This document shows positions 28,056-35,932 of a DNA stretch of 64,000 nt, one piece after another. The stretch is taken from assembly GCF_004785955.1 (NCBI RefSeq), contig NZ_ML214300.1, positions 885,789-949,788 on the forward strand, given 5' to 3'. Every line of letters begins with the position of its first letter. The stretch's first letter is position 1. This DNA comes from Halostella litorea. GTDB taxonomy: Archaea > Halobacteriota > Halobacteria > Halobacteriales > Natronoarchaeaceae. The position numbers and the translations under genes were made by a program. The notes below the pieces were generated by a model. It was not told where the DNA came from and did no database searches. It saw only the letters and a list, made by a program, of their open reading frames with translations.

Positions 28056-29002
28056 AGCTCGCGGTGCTGGGGGCAGGTGCGGTCGGCCGCTCGGTCGTCG
28101 AACTCGCGGGCGAGTACGGCCACACCGTGACCGCGGTCGCCGACTCCGGGAGCGCGGCGGTCGACCCCGACGGGATCGACGCCGATGCGGTGGTGGCCCG
28201 CAAGGAACGGGAGGGCGTCGTCGGCGACGGCGACCCCGACGACGCGCTCGCCGCGGAGTACGACGCGCTCGTCGAGGCGACCCCGACGACGCTCGGCGAC
28301 GCACAGCCCGGCTTCGGCCACGTCCGGGCGGCCCTGGAGCGGGACCGCCACGTCGTGCTGGCGAACAAGGGGCCGGTCGCCGAGCGCTACGGCGACCTGC
28401 GCGCGCTCGAACGCGAGAGCGCGGGCGACGCCCTGTTCGAGGCGACCGTCGGCGGCGCGATCCCCGTCCTGTCGACTATCGCCGACTTCGGGCCGTCGAA
28501 GGTCACCGCCGCCCGCGGCGTGTTGAACGGGACGGCCAACTTCGTCCTCTCCCGGATGGCCGCGGAGGGGCTGGACTACGAGCACGTGCTCGCGGAGGCC
28601 CAGGACCTGGGCGTCGCGGAGGCCGACCCCTCCTTCGACGTGAACGGCACGGACGCGGCGCTGAAATGCGTCATCCTCGCGAACGTCCTCTCGGACGACG
28701 ACGTCGTGTACTCGCTGGACGACGCCGCGGTCGAGGGGATCACGGACGTGCCCGGGAGCGCGCTCGAACTCGCCGCCGAGGACGGCCGCACGGTGCGGCT
28801 CATCGGCGAGGCCGCGGCCGACGGCGTCCGCGTCGGGCCGCGGCTCGTCCCCGAGAACGGCACGCTCGCGGTGACGGGCACGCGCAACATCGTCCAGCTG
28901 GAGACCGAACACGCCGGCAGGCTGAACGTCAGCGGGCGCGGTGCCGGCGGCCCGGAGACGGCGACCGCGGTGCTGGCCGACGTCGGCCGCCTCGGGCGCT
29001 GA
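28052..29002 (+). CDS. hom: Homoserine dehydrogenase
   Basis: A 316-residue NAD(P)-dependent enzyme reducing aspartate semialdehyde to homoserine for threonine and methionine synthesis. Seen: Rossmann loop VLGAGAVGRSV (residues 5-15), VVLANKGPVAERY (the catalytic Lys region), GGAIPVL, NGTANFVLSRM, and the catalytic segment AEADPSFDVNGTDAALK. It has no C-terminal ACT domain; that function may be supplied by the overlapping upstream ACT protein. It starts at GTG 28052, with GGTGAG as ribosome-binding sequence inside the upstream gene. Confidence 0.92.
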   Translation: MKLAVLGAGAVGRSVVELAGEYGHTVTAVADSGSAAVDPDGIDADAVVARKEREGVVGDGDPDDALAAEYDALVEATPTTLGDAQPGFGHVRAALERDRHVVLANKGPVAERYGDLRALERESAGDALFEATVGGAIPVLSTIADFGPSKVTAARGVLNGTANFVLSRMAAEGLDYEHVLAEAQDLGVAEADPSFDVNGTDAALKCVILANVLSDDDVVYSLDDAAVEGITDVPGSALELAAEDGRTVRLIGEAAADGVRVGPRLVPENGTLAVTGTRNIVQLETEHAGRLNVSGRGAGGPETATAVLADVGRLGR

Positions 29003-29089
29003 CCCCCCGGCCGACCCCCGCAGATCCGTGTGACAGGTAACCAAACCGCCGGACGGCGTCGGTGTGGGGGGCGTACGGTATCGAAATGG

Positions 29090-29097
29090 TTTTAACC
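29090..29097 (+). promoter_or_regulatory. TATA box of tuf-rpsJ
   Basis: TTTTAACC, about 52 bp before the aEF-1alpha ATG, implying a leader of roughly 25 nt. Confidence 0.6.
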
Positions 29098-29145
29098 GCT
29101 TCCGCCGAAAGAGTCCGATATAGCGCCTCTGCGCGTGAGATACCA

Positions 29146-30414
29146 ATGAGCGAAGACAAACCGCACCAGAACCTGGCCATCATCGGCCACGTCGACCACG
29201 GCAAGAGCACACTCGTAGGGCGACTCCTCTACGAGACGGGGAGCGTTCCCGAGCACGTCATCGAGCAGCACAAGGAAGAAGCGGAGCAGAAGGGCAAGGG
29301 CGGCTTCGAGTTCGCCTACGTCATGGACAACCTCGCCGAGGAGCGCGAGCGCGGCGTCACCATCGACATCGCCCACCAGGAGTTCGACACCGACGAGTAC
29401 TACTTCACCATCGTCGACTGTCCGGGCCACCGTGACTTCGTGAAGAACATGATCACGGGCGCGTCCCAGGCCGACAACGCCGTCCTCGTCGTCGCCGCCG
29501 ACGACGGCGTCGCCCCCCAGACCCAGGAGCACGTGTTCCTGGCCCGCACGCTCGGCATCAACGAACTGATCGTCGGCGTCAACAAGATGGACCTCGTCGA
29601 CTACGGCGAGGACGAGTACAAGCAGGTCGTCTCCGAGGTCGAGGACCTCCTCAAGCAGGTCCAGTTCAACACCGAGGACGCCAGCTTCATCCCGATCTCC
29701 GCCTTCGAGGGCGACAACATCGCCGAGGAGAGCGAGAACACGGACTGGTACGACGGCGAGATCCTGCTGGAGGCCCTCAACGGTCTCGAGGAGCCGGAGC
29801 CGCCGACGGACGCGCCGCTCCGCCTCCCGATCCAGGACGTCTACACCATCGACGGCATCGGTACGGTGCCGGTCGGCCGCGTCGAGACGGGGATGCTCAA
29901 CACGGGCGACAACGTCTCGTTCCAGCCCAGCGACGAGGGCGGCGAGGTCAAGACCATCGAGATGCACCACGAGGAGGTGCCCCAGGCCGGCCCCGGCGAC
30001 AACGTCGGGTTCAACGTCCGCGGCATCGGCAAGGACGACATCCGCCGCGGCGACGTCTGTGGCCCCGCCGACGACCCGCCGTCGGTCGCCGAGACGTTCC
30101 AGGCGCAGGTCATCGTCATGCAGCACCCGAGCGTGATCACCGCGGGCTACACCCCGGTGTTCCACGCCCACACCGCACAGGTCGCCTGTACGATCGAGTC
30201 TATCGACAAGAAGATGGACCCGTCCTCCGGCGAGGTCGCCGAGGAGAACCCCGACTTCATCCAGAGCGGCGACGCCGCCATCGTCACGGTGCGCCCGCAG
30301 AAGCCGCTCAGCATCGAGTCGTCCCAGGAGATCCCGGAACTCGGCTCCTTTGCCATCCGCGACATGGGTCAGACCATCGCGGCCGGCAAAGTGCTGAGCG
30401 TCAACGAGAGCTAA
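29146..30414 (+). CDS. tuf: Translation elongation factor aEF-1alpha
   Basis: A 422-residue GTPase delivering aminoacyl-tRNA to the ribosome. G1 GHVDHGKS is at residues 14-21, [12 protein letters not shown] is switch II, and NKMD is G4. Domains II and III show GRVETGML and the archaeal ending [16 protein letters not shown]. The ATG at 29146 gives the usual haloarchaeal [13 protein letters not shown] start; in-frame upstream codons lie in the promoter. The next gene, rpsJ, begins 1 bp after its stop. Confidence 0.97.
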   Translation: MSEDKPHQNLAIIGHVDHGKSTLVGRLLYETGSVPEHVIEQHKEEAEQKGKGGFEFAYVMDNLAEERERGVTIDIAHQEFDTDEYYFTIVDCPGHRDFVKNMITGASQADNAVLVVAADDGVAPQTQEHVFLARTLGINELIVGVNKMDLVDYGEDEYKQVVSEVEDLLKQVQFNTEDASFIPISAFEGDNIAEESENTDWYDGEILLEALNGLEEPEPPTDAPLRLPIQDVYTIDGIGTVPVGRVETGMLNTGDNVSFQPSDEGGEVKTIEMHHEEVPQAGPGDNVGFNVRGIGKDDIRRGDVCGPADDPPSVAETFQAQVIVMQHPSVITAGYTPVFHAHTAQVACTIESIDKKMDPSSGEVAEENPDFIQSGDAAIVTVRPQKPLSIESSQEIPELGSFAIRDMGQTIAAGKVLSVNES

Positions 30415-30415
30415 G

Positions 30416-30724
30416 ATGCAGCAGGCACGCGTCCGCCTCGCGGGCACCAACCCCGAGGACCTGGACGACATCACCGCCGACGTCCGGGAGATCGCAAACA
30501 AGACCGGCGTCTCGATGTCCGGTCCGATCCCGCTCCCGACGAAGACGCTGGAGATCCCGACCCGCAAGTCCCCGGACGGCGAGGGGACCGCGACGTGGGA
30601 GCACTGGGAGATGCGCGTCCACAAGCGCCTGATCGATCTGGACGCGGACGAGCGCGCGCTGCGCCAGCTCATGCGCATCCAGGTGCCGAACGACGTCAGC
30701 ATCGAGATCGTCCTCGAGGACTGA
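30416..30724 (+). CDS. rpsJ: 30S ribosomal protein S10 (uS10)
   Basis: A 102-residue uS10, a small-subunit head protein. The archaeal features are clear: [65 protein letters not shown]. Normal length. It overlaps nothing but follows tuf by one base, the near-universal archaeal tuf-rpsJ arrangement, so translation coupling is expected. Confidence 0.97.
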   Translation: MQQARVRLAGTNPEDLDDITADVREIANKTGVSMSGPIPLPTKTLEIPTRKSPDGEGTATWEHWEMRVHKRLIDLDADERALRQLMRIQVPNDVSIEIVLED

Positions 30725-30806
30725 GTCGGTCGGCGTCTTCTCACCGGCGCTTTCCCCGGCGACAGCGTCGCGTACCGTTTTGTGTCGCCGCGTCGTTCCC
30801 TCCGGT

Positions 30807-31430
30807 ATGCGGAAGTTCCTCGCGAAGAGCCCGACGGTCGACACCCTGCTCGTCTTCGCCGTCGTCTTCCTCGCACAGCGGCTGCTCGCGCTGCTCGCCC
30901 CGCCCGCCGTGGACGTGTTCGCGCTCGCCCCGCCGCTCGACGTCCGGCCGTGGACCGTCGTCACCAGCGTTTACGCTCACAGCGACCTCTCGCATCTGTT
31001 GGCAAACAGCGTCGCCCTCGCGTTCGTCGGCCTCCCGCTTGAACGCACGACCACCCCGTTTCGCTTCCACCTGTTTTTCATCAGCACCGGCGCGACCGCC
31101 GGCGTCGTTCAGGTCGCGACCAAGAGCCTGGTCGCCGAACCCGTCCCCGTGCTCGGTGCCAGCGGGGCCGTCTTCGCCATGCTCGGCTACGTGCTCACGG
31201 GCAACCGGATCGCGAGCGGCCTCCTCGCCCGGCTCGACCTCGGTCCCGGCGCGCAGCTGGCGTCGTTCGCCGGCCTCGCGGCGGTCGTCACCGTCGCCAC
31301 CGGCTCGCCCGGCGTCGCGCTCGTCGCCCACTTCACCGGCTTCCTCGTCGGGCTGGTCGCCGGGCGGCTCGGCGTCCTCGACGTCAGCCGGGGCACCCGC
31401 CGCCGTCGGGAAAACACAACCTACAAATAA
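30807..31430 (+). CDS. Rhomboid-family intramembrane serine protease
   Basis: A 207-residue membrane protein with about six hydrophobic helices. Catalytic dyad positions are visible: Ser119 in GASGAVFAML and His175 in VAHFTGFLVG. The oxyanion-region HSDLSHLLAN has His58, His63 and Asn67, matching the HxxxxHxxxN rhomboid pattern. It cleaves other membrane proteins within the bilayer; targets are unknown. The ATG at 30807 is chosen over an upstream in-frame codon because it immediately precedes the first helix and is 82 bp after rpsJ. It ends 24 bp before tRNA-Ala. Confidence 0.86.
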   Translation: MRKFLAKSPTVDTLLVFAVVFLAQRLLALLAPPAVDVFALAPPLDVRPWTVVTSVYAHSDLSHLLANSVALAFVGLPLERTTTPFRFHLFFISTGATAGVVQVATKSLVAEPVPVLGASGAVFAMLGYVLTGNRIASGLLARLDLGPGAQLASFAGLAAVVTVATGSPGVALVAHFTGFLVGLVAGRLGVLDVSRGTRRRRENTTYK

Positions 31431-31454
31431 CCACGCCGGGCTACGTGTTGATGC

Positions 31455-31526
31455 GGGCTCGTAGATCAGTGGCAGATCGCTTCCTTCGCAAGGAAGAGGC
31501 CCCGGGTTCAAATCCCGGCGAGTCCA
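31455..31526 (+). tRNA. tRNA-Ala (CGC)
   Basis: 72-nt cloverleaf: acceptor GGGCTCG with CGAGTCC (one G-T), D-arm GATC/GATC, anticodon stem CTTCC/GGAAG with loop TTCGCAA (anticodon CGC, reading GCG), T-arm CCGGG TTCAAAT CCCGG. No encoded CCA and no intron. Its 3' end marks the start of an AT-richer accessory segment, as expected for an integration hotspot, but I found no second copy of the 3' end within 3 kb. Confidence 0.95.
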
Positions 31527-31715
31527 TACCGGATTTCTTACATTTCGAGTTCCCCGCTTAGTCCCCTCTACAGGGTACTGGCGCGGAATCTTACAACACC
31601 AGTCAAGGAAACAGAAACACCTCTCCGGAGTGAGTCCTGTAGGAGCCGGCTTCCACCCCGACGCCGTCCCGGCCTCAGTCGAAGGATCCACTCCTGAAGA
31701 TGCGAAGAAAACGAG

Positions 31716-32102
31716 GTGGTCAACGTGAGCCACGACGCTCACGCCGCCGCGAGAGCGCCGTCGAAGAACTGCCTCAACTGCGGCGCACGCGCATCCAAAC
31801 GCTTCCGGCGTGTCCACGGAGACCAAGACGACCGCGCGCACCGCTGCCCCGAGTGTGACTGCTGGGCACGCCTTCACGCGGGTTCCGCTGCCGGACGCGA
31901 CGTCGGTTAACTGGTCGCCGCTGCTCGGCAGGTTCTCCAGCGCGAAGACCTCACGCTCGAGCAACGTCGAGAGATCGCCGAGAGTCTGTCAACCCGCGCC
32001 GTCGAATTCGATGTCTCGGCCGAGGTGGCCGTTGAAAAAGATCCGTTACCATGTGGAGTTCTGGATCACTTGGTCGCAGGATCCAAAATTCTCCGGCAGT
32101 AG
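31716..32102 (+). pseudogene. Zinc-finger gene interrupted by an in-frame stop (DUF7563-like)
   Basis: The first part (31716-31910, 64 residues from GTG) has a small zinc-ribbon pattern, CLNC...HRCPEC, with RASKRFRRVHGDQDD between the pairs, similar to tiny haloarchaeal DUF7563-type proteins (family name from memory). It stops at TAA 31908-31910. The same frame then stays open to TAG 32100-32102 and encodes a plausible acidic helical stretch (LQREDLTLEQRREIAESL, VEFDVSAEVAVEKDP). Either one longer gene was broken, or a short zinc protein is followed by the tail of another gene. No ATG is found for the second part. Confidence 0.45.
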
Positions 32103-32168
32103 GTGATTGTAGTTCTGATCTATCGGAAAAGGACGATAGATCACAAGGACGCGGGATCGCAACCAGAC

Positions 32169-33656
32169 CTAGCTCCAAGCCACAATCCCATCTGCGCTGA
32201 ACGTGTAGAGTGTCCCATCAGCAACAGCGATATCGGAATGAGATTCCACAGGTCCGAAGGAGCCTTTGACATCCCCGTTTTCGCGATCGATTACCGCGAC
32301 TTCAGAGTTTTCACGCTCTTGTGATGGCCTGACGTGAGCGTAGAGATGGTCATTATCGACGATCATGGGGGTAAACACACGAGCGTACGTTCCAATCTGG
32401 GATCGCCATACTACGGAGCCATCGCTCCGATCTAATGCAACGAGGTTATGTCCAGTATAGAGCTGTTCTCGCCACCTCTCGGTGTCTTCCTGTGAAATTG
32501 TCATGTCCTCCGGAGTCAAAAACCCAAGTCCGTAATAGACGTGGTCGCGGTCGACCGTCACAAACGATGTACCGCCAGCACCAATAGCGTCATCGATAGC
32601 GTCTGTCTCATACGCGTGTGTCCACTGTTCACTCCCATCCTCGATCGATAGAGCGTATATCTTCCGGTCCGGTATGCCCAGAGCTTCGGCGGTGTCCTCG
32701 CGGGAACTCCTCTGGGAAATATACACAGTATCGTCAACTATCGTCGGTATCGGAGATATCGAATGAGCTATTTCTTCCGTCCACTTTACCGACCCGTCCT
32801 CCGTATTCAGAACGGTCAGTTGCTTATTTCCGTCAGACCCAGCGACCCCGGAATTATACACTGCAATCGCGTTGTTCCCGACAGATGGAATCAGCTGGTT
32901 GGGAGAGATCTCTCGGCTCCATTTTTCACTCCCATCAGACGTTGAAACCGCGAGTACCTGTCCTTCGGTAAAGACGTACAATACACCATCATGGACCACT
33001 GGATAATATCCACCATGTGCTACTCCAGGAAAGTCTGTTTGCCAACCTATCTCTCCGTTTTCCCGCGACAGCGATGCGAAGTGGAGTTTTTCGCTGTCCT
33101 CACTGCTACTGCCCCAAACTACATATAGATTGTTCGGACCGAGACACCTAGTCGGCGACCGGGTCGCATCGGATCGGACCCCACCCTCTTGTTCAACGAT
33201 AGTACGCCGCCAGCGCTCGCTCCCATCTTCGCGGGAGAGCGAATATGCATACAGTTTGAATTTCGGGGGGTCACTTTCATATGGGGACGCATTCCCCGAG
33301 ACCTCATACATCGCATTGTCCCCGATTAGCGGTGCTAGGGGGTTCTGGGGTAAAATAATTCCATCTCGAAGTGAGGCGGTGAAGCTATGAGTTGCGTCAG
33401 CAGTCGGTCCACCGGATAAACTGAGCCCCGCGTTTGCTGACGATCCGTGTCGACTGGGCCATTCAGATGTCCCCAATTTCGATTCTTCTGAATCCGATTC
33501 GGAGTCCCCGGATTCTGATGTATTCACCATCGATTCTTCTGAATCCGATTCGGGGCTCTCGGAGCCTGATGAATCTGTACTCTGACATCCGGCTAGCAAT
33601 CCGATCCCGGCACTACTGGCCAGCAAAAACTCCCTCCGAGATCCATGGTATCCCAT
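32169..33656 (-). CDS. Tat-exported PQQ-like beta-propeller lipoprotein
   Basis: A 495-residue surface lipoprotein. The Tat motif RREFL (residues 7-11) and lipobox LAGC (Cys about residue 24) give a folded, lipid-anchored exported protein. Residues about 28-65 are a Ser/Glu/Asp-rich linker with an internal repeat. The rest is a PQQ/BamB-like eight-bladed propeller with repeated DGSEKW, DGSVKW and DGSVVW motifs and 'VYIS/LYVF' strands. No dehydrogenase residues are certain; a ligand-binding or scaffolding role is as likely. DNA is clearly less GC-rich than its neighbours, suggesting recent transfer. A TATA-like TTTATTGG lies about 28 bp upstream. Confidence 0.8.
   Translation of the reverse strand: MGYHGSRREFLLASSAGIGLLAGCQSTDSSGSESPESDSEESMVNTSESGDSESDSEESKLGTSEWPSRHGSSANAGLSLSGGPTADATHSFTASLRDGIILPQNPLAPLIGDNAMYEVSGNASPYESDPPKFKLYAYSLSREDGSERWRRTIVEQEGGVRSDATRSPTRCLGPNNLYVVWGSSSEDSEKLHFASLSRENGEIGWQTDFPGVAHGGYYPVVHDGVLYVFTEGQVLAVSTSDGSEKWSREISPNQLIPSVGNNAIAVYNSGVAGSDGNKQLTVLNTEDGSVKWTEEIAHSISPIPTIVDDTVYISQRSSREDTAEALGIPDRKIYALSIEDGSEQWTHAYETDAIDDAIGAGGTSFVTVDRDHVYYGLGFLTPEDMTISQEDTERWREQLYTGHNLVALDRSDGSVVWRSQIGTYARVFTPMIVDNDHLYAHVRPSQERENSEVAVIDRENGDVKGSFGPVESHSDIAVADGTLYTFSADGIVAWS
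33481..33553. repeat. Two direct 22-bp repeats in the lipoprotein linker
   Basis: The 22-bp unit beginning GATTCTTCTGAATCC occurs at 33481-33502 and 33532-33553, inside the Ser/Asp/Glu-rich linker of the lipoprotein gene. It encodes an ESDSEES-type repeat on the minus strand and looks like an in-gene duplication that can change linker length. Confidence 0.75.
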
Positions 33657-33975
33657 GCGAAAATGACTGAATAAATAGAGTCCAATAAATTCTTTCTTCT
33701 ATACCAACATGAGCGACAGCCTTCAACTCCAACGCGTACGTGGATGACCGCATCCACACTCACTAGAATGTGTTCTTAAAATCCAGCCTTTTCGCCCAGT
33801 CTGGGCACTTACTCCAGTTCCTGTCTGGGTGGGACTATCTAAGATGGAGGTGATTTCCTGAAATACCAATGGATTGAATTCATCGACATCTATGGTTGGC
33901 GACTTTCGTTTAGTATAGAAAAAACGATGACGGCGCGCAGGCGCTGGAAGGTGGAAGCGCACCGTGCGGGCAGCT
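33657..33975. other. 319-bp intergenic stretch without a supported gene
   Basis: AT-richer sequence between the divergent-facing start of the lipoprotein gene and the end of the aminotransferase gene. It contains the lipoprotein promoter (TATA-like CCAATAAAT, 33682-33690). A 79-codon minus-strand frame at 33723-33962 has no recognisable domain or good start context and is not annotated. Confidence 0.6.
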
Positions 33976-35136
33976 TTACAGGAGCGCGGTTTCGACGCGC
34001 TCCCCGAGTTCCTCCAGCCGTTCGACGGGTTCGTTGCTGAACACGATCCGGACGTACTGGTCGCTGTTCTCGTCGCCCCAGTGGCGCATCGGCGTCGCGG
34101 CGACCTTGCTCTCCTCCAAGAGGAGGTCCGACGCGGTCGCGGAGTCGTAGCCCAGTTCCTCGACGTTCATCAACTGCATCCAGCCGCCCTTCGAGGGGAT
34201 CGTGGTGACGCCGACGTCCCGGAGCTGTTCGGTCACGGTGTCGCGCCGCCGCTGGAGTTCGGGGACGTACTCGGACGGTTCGAAGTCGGACTCGAGGGCC
34301 GCCAGCGCCCCGGCCTGCCCGATCCCGCCCGGCGTCGTCGTGTTGTAGATGTGCGTTCGGGCGGCGTCGTCCATGAACTCCTCGGGGCCGACGACCCAGC
34401 CGACGCGCCAGCCGATCATGCCGTAGGACTTCGTGACGGAGCCGGCGATCACCGTCCGCTCGGCCATCCCCGGGATGGAGGACGGGTGGATCAGCGGGAG
34501 GTCGTCGAACAGGACGGACTCCCAGATGGCGTTGTAGAGCAGCCAGACGTCGTGTTGCTGGCAGACCTCGCTGATGGTCTCCCACTCGTCGCGGTTCAAC
34601 ACGGCCCCGGACGGCATCGACGGGTTGACCAGCAGGAGGACCTCGGTGTCGTCGGTGACTGTCTCGCGGAGCGCGTCGACGTCGAGCCGCCACTCGTCGC
34701 CGGCGTTCTCGTAGGGGACGAACGACGGCTCCCCGCCGGCAAGGCGCGTCCGGTTTATCATGCCGGCGTAGATGGGGTCGGTGAGGACGACCTCGTCCCC
34801 GGGGTCGATCATCGCGAGCAGCGAGTCGAGCACGCTCTCGCCCGTGCTACAGGTGATGACGACGTTCTCGGCGTCGTAGTCGTGGCCCGAGCGCTCGTTG
34901 GTCTGCTCGGCCACGGCCGCGCGGAGGTCCTCCTTGCCGATGAACGGGAGGTAGCTGTTGGCGTCGAACGTACCGACGGCGTCCCGGGTGGCGGCTTTCA
35001 CCTCCTCGGGCAGGAGTTCCGCCATCAGGTTCACGTCGAGGTTCTCGAGGCGCAGGACCTCCGGGTCGTCACCGGCGGCGTCGGCGACGTCGTCGATGTC
35101 GAACCCGGGGACGTCCTGTAATCGGTCAGTTGTCAT
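33976..35136 (-). CDS. Fold-type I aminotransferase-like protein with altered PLP-site residues
   Basis: A 386-residue protein of the class I/II aminotransferase family. The Schiff-base lysine is present as Lys236 in SVTKSYGMIGWRVGW, with Arg244 in the usual phosphate-side place. Three normally fixed residues differ. The NPxNPTG loop reads NPSMPSG (Met174 for Asn). The DExY motif after VWLL reads YNAIWE, so the Asp that pairs with the PLP ring nitrogen is Asn202 and the Tyr is Trp205. The ATG at 35136 follows a TATA-like CTTTGTATC. It may be a lyase, racemase or specialised transaminase; substrate unknown. Confidence 0.8.
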   Translation of the reverse strand: MTTDRLQDVPGFDIDDVADAAGDDPEVLRLENLDVNLMAELLPEEVKAATRDAVGTFDANSYLPFIGKEDLRAAVAEQTNERSGHDYDAENVVITCSTGESVLDSLLAMIDPGDEVVLTDPIYAGMINRTRLAGGEPSFVPYENAGDEWRLDVDALRETVTDDTEVLLLVNPSMPSGAVLNRDEWETISEVCQQHDVWLLYNAIWESVLFDDLPLIHPSSIPGMAERTVIAGSVTKSYGMIGWRVGWVVGPEEFMDDAARTHIYNTTTPGGIGQAGALAALESDFEPSEYVPELQRRRDTVTEQLRDVGVTTIPSKGGWMQLMNVEELGYDSATASDLLLEESKVAATPMRHWGDENSDQYVRIVFSNEPVERLEELGERVETALL

Positions 35137-35262
35137 ACGTTGACAGTGGCCAGTACGCGGATACAAAGTTCTTTTCCGATTTCTAACAATATTTATCAAC
35201 TCCATCCCGTCAGGAGCCGACCGCACCGGCAGGTTTTCGCCCCGCGAGGCGTATCACCGGGC

Positions 35263-35922
35263 ATGGAGACGCCGACGCTGTACGTCGTTCGCAACGAGGT
35301 CGACGCCGACTGCGAGTACCACTGCGACGCGCTCGCGTCGCACTTCCCGGACGCGGCGGAGATCGACTTCGCGCGCGGCGAGCGGTTCGACCCGGCAGAC
35401 GCGGACGGCGTCGTCCTCACCGGCAGCACCGCGGGCGTGTACGAGGCCGACGACCGGCCGTGGATCGACGACCAGGCGGCGCTGGTCCGCGACCTCGTGG
35501 ACCGCTCGGTGCCGACGCTGGGGGTCTGTTTCGGCCACCAGGTCGTCAACGCGGCGCTCGGCGGCACCGTCGAGGCGGTCGGCACGACGGCCCGCCTCGT
35601 CGAGGCGGACCTGACCGACGACCCACTGTTCGACGGCGTCGCGCCGGTCGTCCCGGCCGTCCACGGCGACGTGGTCACCGAGCCGGGGGAGGGGATGGAG
35701 GTCGTCGCGTCGGCACCCCACGCCCGGACGTTCGGGACGCGCCACCGGACCGCGCCGCTGTGGACCGTCCAGTTCCACCCGGAGTTCGGGGCCGAACACC
35801 GCGAGCGCCTCGCCGACGACTTCGACTGGGAGCGGACCGACCTGTCGTTCGCCGACGCGACGACGGGGCGCGTCTTCGAGAACTTCCGCCGGCTCGCGGC
35901 CGAGGCGGGGGCGGACGCCTGA
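35263..35922 (+). CDS. Class I glutamine amidotransferase-like protein
   Basis: A 219-residue stand-alone GATase1 domain of the GMP-synthase-like type. The nucleophile elbow is GVCFGHQ (Cys89) and the His-Glu pair is in VQFHPEFG near residue 166. The N-terminal LYVVRNEVDADCEYH and VLTGSTAGVYEADDRPWI parts fit the family. It could be a peptidase or amidase of the same fold, such as a gamma-glutamyl hydrolase-like enzyme; no synthetase partner is adjacent. The ATG at 35263 is preferred to upstream in-frame starts that lie in AT-rich promoter sequence. It is convergent with the sulfatase gene (10 bp). Confidence 0.82.
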   Translation: METPTLYVVRNEVDADCEYHCDALASHFPDAAEIDFARGERFDPADADGVVLTGSTAGVYEADDRPWIDDQAALVRDLVDRSVPTLGVCFGHQVVNAALGGTVEAVGTTARLVEADLTDDPLFDGVAPVVPAVHGDVVTEPGEGMEVVASAPHARTFGTRHRTAPLWTVQFHPEFGAEHRERLADDFDWERTDLSFADATTGRVFENFRRLAAEAGADA

Positions 35923-35932
35923 CCGGCGGCCC

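Larger units (their letters stand above)
31527..33975. other. AT-richer accessory segment downstream of tRNA-Ala
   Basis: Between tRNA-Ala and the aminotransferase, base composition drops visibly, codon use becomes less GC-biased at the third position (especially 32169-33656), and the coding content is an interrupted gene plus one lipoprotein. The boundaries are approximate. No integrase, transposase or repeat of the tRNA 3' end is visible, so an integrated element or its remnant is an inference. Bases 31527-31715 hold no recognisable gene. Confidence 0.5.

Noticed and set aside
33723-33962. 79-codon minus-strand frame between lipoprotein and aminotransferase genes
   Set aside because: No recognisable domain, no good promoter or start context, mixed composition. 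A remnant of an inserted element is possible but cannot be shown.
31455-33990. Search for an attachment-site duplicate of the tRNA-Ala 3' end
   Set aside because: No second copy of the T-arm/acceptor sequence was seen downstream within about 2.5 kb, so no attachment site is annotated.
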